This document shows positions 42,582 through 50,701 of a stretch of DNA of 64,000 nucleotides, piece after piece; position 1 is the stretch's first letter; every line of letters starts with the position of its first letter. The DNA is taken from assembly GCA_029251165.1 (NCBI GenBank), contig JAQXDW010000072.1, positions 124,001 to 188,000 on the forward strand. Direction: 5' to 3'. The translations under genes were made by a program, and so were the position numbers. Source of the stretch: Myxococcota bacterium (GTDB lineage: Bacteria; Myxococcota_A; UBA796). Under the pieces are notes generated by a model. The model saw nothing but the letters and a program-made list of their open reading frames with translations, was not told the DNA's origin and did not search any database.

Positions 42582-44042
42582 ATGCGCAAGTCAATCGCAC
42601 GCCTATGTTTGGGACTCGTGGTCCTGCTGCTGTCTGGTCCGGTGAGGGCCGGCGGCCTCGAGGATGCCGAGGCCCTCCTGGAGGACAATCGCACAACCGC
42701 TGCGATGACCCTCCTCCGCAGCCACATTGAAGAGCACCCCGAGGATGTCGCAGCCCATGAGCTGCTCATCGACATCCTCATCAACGCGAAGCTGTTTGAG
42801 GAGGCCGAGGAGATCTACCGATCTCGCAAGGACGACGACACCAGCAGCGCGGATGCTTGGTACCTGCTCGGCCGGACCCTGATGAACCCCGAGTCCGCTC
42901 AGAGTGCCTACGAGCAAGCCATCCAGCTCTCCCCGGGGCACCCTCGTGCGACCATGGGCCGAGCCGCAATCTTCAGGGCTACCGGCCGCTATCCAGAGGC
43001 CATGACGGAGTACCGGGCCGCGCTGCGGCAGGACCCAACGCTCGCGGAGGCCTGGGTCGGGCTGTGGGCCTCTCAGGGCATGGCAGACGACATGGAGGGC
43101 GCCCTTCAGACCGCCCGTCAGGCTGCAGAGGCGATCCCAAAAACGGTAGAACCCTGGCTGGTGATTGCAGAGCTGGATCCGAACAGTGCGCTCACTACGC
43201 TGCGCTCCGGAGCCGCCAACAACCCAGAGTCAGCGCGCATCTGGACCGAGCTCGCTCGCCGCTCCATGCGTGCACGCTCCCTGTCGACCTCCGCCTCCGC
43301 ATACTCACAGTCCATTCGACTCTCCCCGAGTGACCGCACCCTGCGCATCGAGGCTGCGATGCTGGAGGAGATCACCGTCGGTACCCTGGACTGGGATCCG
43401 GTCTTCACCCTGCTGGACACCCGCGCGGCACCCCGCTCACCGGAGACCCTCGCCGCGCTGGACGTGGTGGTCGCAGACTGGCCGCGCTCTCCCCTCGCCC
43501 GGATGATCCGTGGCAACACCCTCCAGATGCAGGGAGATGTCGCCAGCGCCGAGGATGACCTCCGGCTCGCCCGTCAGCTGTCTCCCACCAACCCAGAGAT
43601 CGCATCCTCGCTGGGACTGCTGTTGCTGGGGGACCGCAGACCGGGAGATGCCCAGCCTCACCTCAGCTCTGCCTGGAAGGCTCGCTCTGACGATGTTGCG
43701 CTGGGCATTGCCCTCGCCATCTCGCTCGCTGAGGGCTCCGATCCGGGAGCTGGAGGGCTGCTGCTGCTGGAGCTGCAGGAAAAATTCCCCGCCAGCGCCG
43801 GCCCCCCGATGACCCTCGCTCAGCTCCTCATTGATCTTGGTGAAGCGGAGCGGGCATACAGCATCCTCCTCGAAGCCATCCAGCGCTCACCAGATCCAAA
43901 CCTCATCATCGCCCTCGCCTCCGCAGCCCAGCTCGCGGGACGACCGGTCGAGGCTGCTGGAGCACTCTCGACCCTCTCCGAGCGCACCGGAGATCCGAGA
44001 TTTGCAGAGGCTGGCCGTCAACTCCTTACATCTTCCCAGTAA
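42582..44042 (+). CDS. Exported TPR-repeat protein
   Basis: 486 residues. Signal peptide to about 24 (GPVRA). The rest is a solenoid of TPR units, with typical 'AWYLLGRTLMNPESAQSAYEQAIQL..GHPRA' and 'YPEAMTEYRAALRQDPTLAEAWVGL' spacing, roughly ten to twelve repeats. It should be a periplasmic scaffold for protein contacts. GGAG upstream of the ATG sets the start. A perfect hairpin follows the stop codon. Confidence 0.85.
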   Translation: MRKSIARLCLGLVVLLLSGPVRAGGLEDAEALLEDNRTTAAMTLLRSHIEEHPEDVAAHELLIDILINAKLFEEAEEIYRSRKDDDTSSADAWYLLGRTLMNPESAQSAYEQAIQLSPGHPRATMGRAAIFRATGRYPEAMTEYRAALRQDPTLAEAWVGLWASQGMADDMEGALQTARQAAEAIPKTVEPWLVIAELDPNSALTTLRSGAANNPESARIWTELARRSMRARSLSTSASAYSQSIRLSPSDRTLRIEAAMLEEITVGTLDWDPVFTLLDTRAAPRSPETLAALDVVVADWPRSPLARMIRGNTLQMQGDVASAEDDLRLARQLSPTNPEIASSLGLLLLGDRRPGDAQPHLSSAWKARSDDVALGIALAISLAEGSDPGAGGLLLLELQEKFPASAGPPMTLAQLLIDLGEAERAYSILLEAIQRSPDPNLIIALASAAQLAGRPVEAAGALSTLSERTGDPRFAEAGRQLLTSSQ

Positions 44043-44062
44043 GCCCGAGCCACGCCGACTTT

Positions 44063-44085
44063 GCCGTGGAACAGTGTTCCACGGC
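44063..44085 (+). terminator. Perfect 10-bp hairpin after the TPR gene
   Basis: GCCGTGGAAC pairs with GTTCCACGGC around AGT. It starts 20 bases after the stop codon, has no T-run and is very stable; it likely marks the mRNA end. Confidence 0.6.
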
Positions 44086-44164
44086 CGCAGCATCACGCCA
44101 GTGAGCCTCCTGGTTGCGGCATCATCGCTCGGTTAGCGCCACAAATCGCCAGACAAAGAGCTCG

Positions 44165-44881
44165 ATGTTTCTCTCACTCCTCAGCCTGATCGGCACCGCT
44201 GACGCCGAGACCGGTCCCGCACGGGACAGCATATCTCCACGCTCCGAGAATGCCTCCAGCGCCGGACTCCACAACCCATTCGGCAGAACCCCCCCGGGGC
44301 AGTGCTCCAAGGAGGTGCTGCGCAATGGCGTTCAGCTCCCGCCGATGAGCGAGCTGTATCGGATCTGGAACGGAAACAAGGCGTGGGGCACGCCAGAGAT
44401 GGTGCAGGCCGTCGTCACCGCCTCTGAGGAGATGGCCTGGCTCATGCCCTCAGCAAACCCGCTGATCATCGGCGACATCTCCACCCGCTACGGCGGCTAT
44501 CTCCACGGCCACAAGTCCCACCGTGCTGGTGTCGATGCAGACATCGGCATCTTCACCGTCGGCGGACACCAGCCCCAGGGCGGTGGCTTCGAGTACGTCA
44601 CGCCAAAGACGATGGACTACGAGGCCAACTGGATGTTCTGGAGCAGCCTCCTTGAGACCGGCCTGGTGGATCGGATCCTGCTGGACCAGAAGCTCATCGA
44701 CGCCATGCGTGACCACCTCATCGACTCCGGTGAGCTGTCCTACCAAGAGGCGCAGGAGATCTTCCCGCCCAGAGGGACCCCCCGCATGTGGGCACTGACA
44801 GGCATCTTCCAGCATGCCCCAGGACACGCCAACCACATCCACCTCCGGGTGCTCTGCGGTGAAGACCAGCTCGGCTGGTAG
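44165..44881 (+). CDS. mepA: Penicillin-insensitive murein endopeptidase (peptidase M74)
   Basis: 238 residues with an N-terminal signal (about 14 residues, TADA). MepA cuts D-Ala-meso-DAP cross-links in peptidoglycan. The zinc motifs are present: 'HKSHRAGVDADIGIF' (His and Asp ligands) and 'HANHIHLRVLCG' (last His ligands). 'IGDISTRYGGYLHGHKSH' matches the family core. Slightly shorter than E. coli MepA. A ribosome site (AAAGAG) lies four bases before the ATG. Confidence 0.92.
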   Translation: MFLSLLSLIGTADAETGPARDSISPRSENASSAGLHNPFGRTPPGQCSKEVLRNGVQLPPMSELYRIWNGNKAWGTPEMVQAVVTASEEMAWLMPSANPLIIGDISTRYGGYLHGHKSHRAGVDADIGIFTVGGHQPQGGGFEYVTPKTMDYEANWMFWSSLLETGLVDRILLDQKLIDAMRDHLIDSGELSYQEAQEIFPPRGTPRMWALTGIFQHAPGHANHIHLRVLCGEDQLGW

Positions 44882-45209
44882 CCACTCTTCCGCCACCGCT
44901 GAAGAGCGTCATGGTCCCCAATGGGTATGGATCGTGATCGACTTTCGCGGGTGTGCATCGACGTGTAATTGACGGCGGATGCCAGTCATCCACAGCGGTG
45001 TTTATGCCCTAGAGCGCACACCAGGGGCAGCTTTTGGCCCACGTTGATCCGCGTCGAAGCTGCGACATACCACAGTTGTCACTTCGGTCAAGAAAAAGCC
45101 CTGAACGCAGGCTGCTGTGGTGTATAAGTAGAACACCTACTGATTTGGTAGGCTTTTAAGAATTAGCCGACTCAATCCACTCACTGACTGTTTTAGGGAA
45201 GGTCAACGA
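44882..45209. other. Intergenic region upstream of sigma factor gene
   Basis: About 330 bases. The part from 45120 on is AT-rich and carries TATAAG (45123-45128), then an inverted repeat CCTAC/GTAGG (45136-45152) followed by CTTTTAAG, then a GGGAAGG ribosome site. The hairpin and T-rich tract inside the leader could be an attenuator or the terminator of a small transcript. The first 200 bases show no gene. Confidence 0.45.
45123..45128 (+). promoter_or_regulatory. Candidate -10 element of the sigma factor gene
   Basis: TATAAG is the best -10 match in the leader. A CTGAAC hexamer 16 bases upstream is a weak -35. The predicted leader of about 75 bases contains a hairpin (45136-45152). Confidence 0.4.
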
Positions 45210-46145
45210 ATGCGCTTCACCGCTGAGCAGGAACAAGACATCGCGCTAGACATCTGTGCCGCTGAAGAGCGTGCGCTGGAAGCCGTCCGGGGGATCGGTG
45301 CTGCTGAAGAAGAACTGACCCGTCGTCCGAAGCGGGCCGAGCGAACCAAGGCTGGTGCTGTCGAGCGTTTAGAGGCCGCGGTTCGCGCCGCGAAGGTTGC
45401 AGCTCAGGATGATCCGCAGATTCGTCCTTCTGTTCAGCAGGCAGAGGCCGCCCTCGCAGACTCCGAGCGCCTTCGCTGGCGCCTCGCGATGTCTGCCAAG
45501 CACATCGCGCGCGGCGAGGCTCGCAAGCTGGTCAGCTCGCTGATGGGAGAAGAAGACCTGGTCCAGGAGGGGCAGATCGGTCTCCTCCGCGCCGCACGCC
45601 GGTTCGATCCCGAGCGCGGCATCCGCTTCTCCACCTACGCCCGGTGGTGGGTCCGCGCTCAGATGACCCGTGCCATCGAGACCACAGGCCGCACCGTTCG
45701 CCTTCCAGGCGGCGCTGTCGAGCAGATCCGCAACCTCCGCAGGGCTGCCCAGCGGTTCGACCAGGACGGCGTCGAGTACGACCTCACCATGCTCGCCGCA
45801 GAGGTCGGCCTGGAGAAGCGTCGGGCTGAGCTGCTCTTGTCTCAGGGCGGCATCGTCTCCATCGACTATCCCGATGATGACGGCCTCTGTGTCGGTGATC
45901 GGCTGCCCTCAGACACCCTCAGTCCGGTCGAGAACACCTTTCGCTCGCAGGCCATCAGCAAGATCCTCGACGGCTTCGACGATCTCCTCGACGAGCGAGA
46001 GCGGTTCATCCTCACACACCACTACGGGCTCAGCGGTCAGGAAGCCAAGACCATGGCGGAGATCGGCAAGCACATCGGGCTGTCCCGAGAGCGGGTCCGC
46101 CAGATCGAGGTCGGCGCGCTGATGCGGCTCCGCACCCGGCTATAG
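45210..46145 (+). CDS. Sigma-70 family RNA polymerase sigma factor
   Basis: 311 residues. Region 2 is clear: 'LVSSLMGEEDLVQEGQIGLLRAARRFDPERGIRFSTYARWWVRAQM' (core binding and -10 recognition), followed by region 3 and a region 4 helix-turn-helix ('MAEIGKHIGLSRERVRQIEVGALMRLR'). There is no long region 1.1; the first 95 residues are a charged helical stretch with a region-1.2-like opening ('MRFTAEQEQDIAL'). This is an RpoD-related group 2/3 factor, similar in size to RpoH or RpoS; which stress it serves cannot be told. A GGGAAGG ribosome site precedes the ATG. Confidence 0.93.
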   Translation: MRFTAEQEQDIALDICAAEERALEAVRGIGAAEEELTRRPKRAERTKAGAVERLEAAVRAAKVAAQDDPQIRPSVQQAEAALADSERLRWRLAMSAKHIARGEARKLVSSLMGEEDLVQEGQIGLLRAARRFDPERGIRFSTYARWWVRAQMTRAIETTGRTVRLPGGAVEQIRNLRRAAQRFDQDGVEYDLTMLAAEVGLEKRRAELLLSQGGIVSIDYPDDDGLCVGDRLPSDTLSPVENTFRSQAISKILDGFDDLLDERERFILTHHYGLSGQEAKTMAEIGKHIGLSRERVRQIEVGALMRLRTRL

Positions 46146-46165
46146 CCCCGATCTCGCGTGTGATT

Positions 46166-46206
46166 CCCCCGGCTGAGCTGTCGTCCGAGAGCTCCTCAGC
46201 TGGGGG
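46166..46206. terminator. Bidirectional terminator-like hairpin between convergent genes
   Basis: CCCCCGGCTGAG pairs with CTCAGCTGGGGG (12 bp, one G-U) with a 17-base loop, between the convergent sigma factor and PilP-like genes. Confidence 0.6.
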
Positions 46207-46214
46207 GCTTAATT

Positions 46215-46253
46215 CAGTACATCGCCTCAGTACATCGCCTCAGTACATCGTCT
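46215..46253. repeat. Three tandem 13-base repeats at the 3' end of the PilP-like gene
   Basis: Three copies of CAGTACATCGCCT (the last ending TCT). Read on the minus strand each contains ATG-TAC-TGA, so the final Met-Tyr-stop of the gene is repeated twice more after the true stop. Probably replication slippage. Confidence 0.9.
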
Positions 46254-46863
46254 GGAGCGTCATCGGGTTGACCGCGGCATGATCACCCTGCGGGGAGACC
46301 TGCACGACCTGAGCAGAGCTGGGGCCGATAGAGATGATCACGAGTCCATGCTCGGGGAGCATGCTGCCTGGAGAGACGACCCGCTCTTCTCCGCTGGGAA
46401 GACCGAGGATCGCACGGGGGGGAGTGGTCTCGGGCAGCGTCTTGACCAGACGAATCGGCCAGCTGCTCATGACTCCAGGGGCGGACACGACTGCTGCTGG
46501 CGGCTCTGGGGTCGGCACCAGCGGCTCCGCTGCAACCGGAGGAGAGGCCGCAGCGATCGCGACCTCGTCGCTGGGCAGCACCGTGGCGACCGACTCCGAG
46601 CCCTCGACAGGAGCCGGCTCAGCTGATGCATCCGCTGGCTCGACCGGCTCGGCCTCGCCCACAGGCTCATCAGCATTACCGAAGTTGCCAGCGCTGAGGT
46701 CATCGCTGGAGATGACCTGGGGCTCCGGAAAGTCGAAGTCGCTGTTGGGCTCTGGGTCCTCGGAAGCGGGTGCAGGAACCGCGACCTCCACCGCCGAGAA
46801 CAGCGGCCCAGGGTCATCCATCTTCTCGCATCCAGTCAGCAACAGCAGCCACAGGCTCCGCAT
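46240..46863 (-). CDS. Lipoprotein with Pro/Ala/Glu linker and PilP/GspC-like domain
   Basis: 207 residues from the second of two adjacent ATGs, which has GGGAG at the better spacing. Lipobox LLLLTGC. A long Pro/Ala/Glu/Ser-rich disordered region follows (about 25-130). The C-terminal 70 residues ('IRLVKTLPETTPPRAILGLPSGEERVVSPGSMLPEHGLVIISIGPSSAQVVQV') match the small beta homology domain of PilP and GspC, which links inner-membrane parts to the secretin. No pilus genes are near, so the partner secretin is elsewhere or the protein has another role. Confidence 0.65.
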   Translation of the reverse strand: MRSLWLLLLTGCEKMDDPGPLFSAVEVAVPAPASEDPEPNSDFDFPEPQVISSDDLSAGNFGNADEPVGEAEPVEPADASAEPAPVEGSESVATVLPSDEVAIAAASPPVAAEPLVPTPEPPAAVVSAPGVMSSWPIRLVKTLPETTPPRAILGLPSGEERVVSPGSMLPEHGLVIISIGPSSAQVVQVSPQGDHAAVNPMTLQTMY

Positions 46864-47219
46864 CATCTCTCCCAGGGGCAATCCTGGAGGAGCATACCCC
46901 ACCTCCCCTCCAGCATCACGGTGCAGACAGCACTGGAACACCCATCGCACGATGTTGGGCAGCTGGATCGTGGTGCGCCCAAAGGGTTTTTCATCTCGTG
47001 CGTCAGCCACCCCGCCGTCACACTTTCAGTGAACAGGCACGTCCGCTGGCGGCATGATCCGCGGCCTCTCGGATCCATGCAGGCTGCACGGCCCGAGCGG
47101 CCCCGGGAGCATCATTCTCCTGGCGAGCGGTGGATGCTTGTGAGCACGGTACGGCACACAGGCGACTCCGGGAAGTGAGGAGTACAGCAGAAGTCCGTCG
47201 TGCCGCGATAGAGCACCCC

Positions 47220-48251
47220 ATGACCTCCCGAACACCTCCCTGTCCGATCCACGCCGAGTGCGGCGGCTGCTCGGAGATGCACCGGCCTGAGGCGGATCAA
47301 TTCGCCGCCCGCAGCGACTGGATCACCCGCCTCTTAGACCGTCCACCCGACCGGCTCGTCCCCTCTCCTCGCCCGCTGGGCTACCGCGCTCGGGTTTCCC
47401 TGCGACCAGATGGTGCCGGTCGTCTCGGCTACTTCCGTCCTCGCACACACACCCATGTCCCGGTGACCGACTGCACGATCGCGCGTCCGGAGATCAACGC
47501 GGTCCTCGCAGCCCTGCCCCCCTTGCCCTCGGGAATCGCCTCTGCTGAGCTGCGGTCAGATGGCGAGCAGGTGGTCCTGGCTGCACGGCGGGGCAAGCGA
47601 CACCGGGGGAAGGTCGATCGGGGAGCACTGGCAGCGCTGATGTCTGCCGGCCTCAAGGGTGTGGCCTTAGATGGTGCGAAGATCGCCGGAGATCCGACCA
47701 CCACGCTCACAATCGGCGGCATCACCCACCGCCTCAAGCCGGAGACGTTCTATCAAGTCAACCTCGAGGTCAACGCCGAGATGGTTGCCCTGGTCACCGA
47801 GCGGATCGCGGAGCTGGCGCCGTCGCGGCTGCTGGATCTCTATGCCGGGGCGGGCAACCTCAGTCTTCCCCAGGCCGCCGCCGGCGTCCCGGTGACCCTG
47901 ATCGAGTCTGCGCGCTCCTCGACCACCGACGCCGCCGCGACCATCAAGCGCCACGGGCTCTCCGCAGTCGCTGAGATCCGCACTGGAAACGCCGATCGGT
48001 TCAAGGCTGGCGATGCCTTCTTCGACGTCGCGCTGCTCGATCCACCGCGTGCGGGAGCGCAGAAGGTCATCCCCCAGCTCCTGATCACCCGACCAGCTGC
48101 GATCCTCTACATTTCCTGCAATCCAAACGCGCTGATGCGTGACCTGCGTCCCGCCCTTGCCGCTGGCTATCGACTGGACGAGGTCGTGCTGTTTGAGATG
48201 TTTCCGCAGACCCCCCACGTCGAGGTCTTTGTGCGGCTCAGCCGAGCCTGA
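47220..48251 (+). CDS. TrmA/RlmD-like RNA (uracil-5-)-methyltransferase
   Basis: 343 residues, on the short side for RlmD. The N-terminal Cys cluster (C8, C14, C17: CPIHAECGGC, plus a Cys in 'VTDCTIARPE') binds a 4Fe-4S cluster. No TRAM domain is present. The methyltransferase has 'FYQVNLEVN', motif I 'LLDLYAGAGNLSLP', 'VALLDPPRAG' and the catalytic Cys in 'YISCNP'. It should make 5-methyluridine in rRNA or tRNA; the exact site cannot be told. ATG 47220 is chosen since the cluster begins just after it; the ribosome site is weak. Confidence 0.88.
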   Translation: MTSRTPPCPIHAECGGCSEMHRPEADQFAARSDWITRLLDRPPDRLVPSPRPLGYRARVSLRPDGAGRLGYFRPRTHTHVPVTDCTIARPEINAVLAALPPLPSGIASAELRSDGEQVVLAARRGKRHRGKVDRGALAALMSAGLKGVALDGAKIAGDPTTTLTIGGITHRLKPETFYQVNLEVNAEMVALVTERIAELAPSRLLDLYAGAGNLSLPQAAAGVPVTLIESARSSTTDAAATIKRHGLSAVAEIRTGNADRFKAGDAFFDVALLDPPRAGAQKVIPQLLITRPAAILYISCNPNALMRDLRPALAAGYRLDEVVLFEMFPQTPHVEVFVRLSRA

Positions 48252-48252
48252 C

Positions 48253-49008
48253 TCAGCCGGCCTTCACACCGATCGCGATGCCGAACAGCATGTTGTCGAT
48301 GAACCGGGTGTCGTCGTCCGTCTTGACCGCGTGGAGACGGGCGAACGCAGGAGACGCGTTCCGGTAGACTTGGCGGATGGATTCCCGACGCGCCTCGGGG
48401 ATCGCGCCATTGTCCGACCAGGCATCGACGTCCTCGACCGAGATGTGGTCGTGGACCGCGACCTGGGTCAGCCCAGCAGACTCGAACAGCCGCTGGAGAT
48501 CCTCGCGGCGGTAGAAGTTGCGGCGGACCGGGTTCCTCCAGCGAAGGATCTCGAAGTACTCCTCGGCGTCTTCTTCGCCATAGGCGCAGAGGTTGATCAC
48601 GCAGACCCGACCGCCGGGCTTGATGACCCGAGCCATCTCTGCGATCGCGGCGGCATCGTCCATGAACTGAGTGCCCTGGCGGCAGATGGCGACCTCGAAG
48701 GTGTCATCCTCAAACGGCAGGTGCTCGCCGGGCGCGACCACGAGGCGGTCGGTGCGGGGTCGCGCCTGCTCAAACATCGCCTCGGTGATGTCCACCCCGA
48801 CCAGCTCCCCGACCCGGCCCTTGAACCACGCCGAGACCAGCCCGGTGCCACAGGCCACATCGACCACCGTGTCGGTGGACTGTGGGGTCAGCAGAGAGAG
48901 CACCCGATCGGCGAGGACCGGATCGGTACACCAGTGGCTGGAGCGGTCATAGCGCTCGGCACGTGCGGTGAAGTGGGCCTCAACATCGGACCGGGTAATC
49001 TCAGACAT
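48253..49008 (-). CDS. Class I SAM methyltransferase (UbiE-like)
   Basis: 251 residues, start ATG with GGAGGAG upstream. Motif I is 'VVDVACGTGLVSAWF', motif II 'LPFEDDTFEVAICRQG', and 'EMARVIKPGGRVCVI' is motif III. The substrate is probably a small molecule. It is similar in plan to the C-terminal half of the GyrB-methyltransferase fusion at 54555-56528. It is divergent from the Fe-S protein gene, sharing a promoter region with a direct repeat. Confidence 0.85.
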   Translation of the reverse strand: MSEITRSDVEAHFTARAERYDRSSHWCTDPVLADRVLSLLTPQSTDTVVDVACGTGLVSAWFKGRVGELVGVDITEAMFEQARPRTDRLVVAPGEHLPFEDDTFEVAICRQGTQFMDDAAAIAEMARVIKPGGRVCVINLCAYGEEDAEEYFEILRWRNPVRRNFYRREDLQRLFESAGLTQVAVHDHISVEDVDAWSDNGAIPEARRESIRQVYRNASPAFARLHAVKTDDDTRFIDNMLFGIAIGVKAG

Positions 49009-49026
49009 CGCTCCTCCCTCTGGAGG

Positions 49027-49062
49027 GTCCGCTATCCTGCCACCAGATGAGTCCGCTATCCT
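49027..49062. repeat. 12-base direct repeat in a divergent promoter region
   Basis: GTCCGCTATCCT occurs at 49027-49038 and 49051-49062. Each copy is followed within 7-8 bases by an ATGA, so about 24 bases including a TATCCT -10-like element and a start codon appear duplicated. The first ATG opens only an eight-codon frame. Confidence 0.75.
49057..49062 (+). promoter_or_regulatory. Candidate -10 element (TATCCT), leaderless arrangement
   Basis: TATCCT ends seven bases before the ATG of the Fe-S protein gene, which has no Shine-Dalgarno sequence. Confidence 0.4.
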
Positions 49063-49069
49063 TGACACC

Positions 49070-49837
49070 ATGAATTGGGTTGATGAGATCTGCACCACAC
49101 TCGGCGCAGCCGGGCTGAACGTCGCCGGAATCGCGAGCGGTCACGGACTGGACCACATCCTGCCCGGGTGCCGCTCGGTGGTCGTGCTGGCCTCTGGCGG
49201 CACCGCGCTGTGGGAGGCGATGTGCGCAGACCTCTCCGCACACCCCGCACACCTCACCGACGAAGACCACCCGCTGGATGCCTTCGTCGCGCGCGCGATC
49301 GCTGCCGCAGACCCCAATCCGCCTCCCTCCAGGCGCTGGGTTCGCTGCGCGGCACAGCCAGAGGCGTTCGTCGACTTCCGCCCCCTCGCCCACGGCGCGG
49401 GCATGGGCTGGACCAGCCGACTGGGGCTGCTGCTGAACCCAGAGTTTGGTCCGTGGCTGGGCCTGCGCGCGGCCTGCTTCACCACCGAGGTGCTGCCGGT
49501 GTCTGGCCCGGTCGTCGGGAAGAACCCTTGCGATGCTTGCCCTGGACACTGCGCAACGGCCTGTCCCGGCGCGGCGTTCGTCGAGGGGCGACTGAGCATC
49601 CAGAAGTGCGCGGCGTTTCACGTCCGCTCGGATGCCTGCCATGGGCGCTGTCACGCCCGGCTGGCGTGTCCAGTCGGGAGCACCCACCGCCACGGGCCGC
49701 TGCAGCACCACTACCACAACGCGCGGGCTGACGGTCGACGCCGGCTCGCCGCAGCCCTCAAGATCACCAAAGACAGCCGGCATGGCGTCGGCCCCCACTG
49801 GGCACAGTGGGCGAGCGCAGACGAGAGTAAGGCGTGA
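49070..49837 (+). CDS. 4Fe-4S protein related to epoxyqueuosine reductase (QueG)
   Basis: 255 residues. Cys motifs 'NPCDACPGHCATACPGAAF' and a later 'CHGRCHARLACPVG' provide ligands for one or two 4Fe-4S clusters in a QueG-like ferredoxin arrangement. The N-terminal half resembles the QueG lead domain ('GLDHILPGCRSVVVLASGG') but is short. QueG itself reduces epoxyqueuosine in tRNA using cobalamin; this shorter protein may be a divergent relative with another substrate. The stop overlaps the GTG of the next gene (GTGA). Confidence 0.7.
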   Translation: MNWVDEICTTLGAAGLNVAGIASGHGLDHILPGCRSVVVLASGGTALWEAMCADLSAHPAHLTDEDHPLDAFVARAIAAADPNPPPSRRWVRCAAQPEAFVDFRPLAHGAGMGWTSRLGLLLNPEFGPWLGLRAACFTTEVLPVSGPVVGKNPCDACPGHCATACPGAAFVEGRLSIQKCAAFHVRSDACHGRCHARLACPVGSTHRHGPLQHHYHNARADGRRRLAAALKITKDSRHGVGPHWAQWASADESKA

Positions 49838-50616
49838 TCCTGCACGCCGAGAACATCGCGGAGGTCATCCAGCAGCTAGAGGCCGTGGTCGACCAGACCA
49901 TCCAAGAGTCCGACGTCCACGGCATCTTCGCAGCCACTTACCTGCAGATGACCCGCAGGGTGAGCTTGGGGATCGATGCGGGACTGTTCGACGATGGGGA
50001 GCGCATGGACCGCTTCGACACCCTGTTCGCCAACCGGTACTTCACCGCGCTCGCACAGCGACGCGCAGGCGAGAAGTCCTGCCAGAGCTGGCAGGTGGTG
50101 TTTGAGGGGGCCGAGGAGACAGACAACATCGCGCTCCAGCACATGCTGCTGGGAGTAAACGCCCACATCAGCTTCGATCTGCCCATCGCCGCCGCAGACA
50201 CTGCACCAGGAGCCATCGAAGACCTCCGGGATGACTTCGAGCGCATCAACACCATCATCTCGGTTCTGCTTGATGAAGCCCAGGAAGTCATCAACGAGAG
50301 CTCTCGTGGGATGAGGCGGATCGACCGCATGGGGGGCGACGTCGACGAGTGGCTGGCGCTGGTCTCGCTTCAGAAGATGCGCGCCCGTGCCTGGTCGGAG
50401 GCACAGGTGTTGGCCGGCCTCTCGTCGGAGTGTCGCAAGAAGGCAGAGCAGACCAGCGACCGAAACACTGCCAACCTCGGACGATTGATCGCCCGGCCGC
50501 CCCGTATTCTTCAGTCAATCATTGATCTCATCCGACTCGGGGAGCAGGGAAAGACCGCAGCGATCATCACGGGGCTGGCCGACATTGAAGCGGACATCAG
50601 CTGCCTGGAGTGCTGA
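49834..50616 (+). CDS. DUF5995 family protein
   Basis: 260 residues from a GTG that overlaps the upstream stop codon. The sequence has the DUF5995 core: 'ATYLQMTRRVSLGIDAGLFDDGERMDRFDTLFANRYFTAL', 'SWQVVF' and 'LQHMLLGVNAHISFDLPIA'. Members are soluble helical proteins of unknown function with conserved Asn, His and Asp that could bind metal. Translational coupling with the Fe-S protein suggests a joint role. Confidence 0.82.
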   Translation: MILHAENIAEVIQQLEAVVDQTIQESDVHGIFAATYLQMTRRVSLGIDAGLFDDGERMDRFDTLFANRYFTALAQRRAGEKSCQSWQVVFEGAEETDNIALQHMLLGVNAHISFDLPIAAADTAPGAIEDLRDDFERINTIISVLLDEAQEVINESSRGMRRIDRMGGDVDEWLALVSLQKMRARAWSEAQVLAGLSSECRKKAEQTSDRNTANLGRLIARPPRILQSIIDLIRLGEQGKTAAIITGLADIEADISCLEC

Positions 50617-50701
50617 GCGGCCCCCAGGGACAGGGCGTGTCGCTCAGGGTTGTGGCGAGCACTGAGGCCTCCAGAACCCGCCACGCCACGAATTCAACAG
50701 C

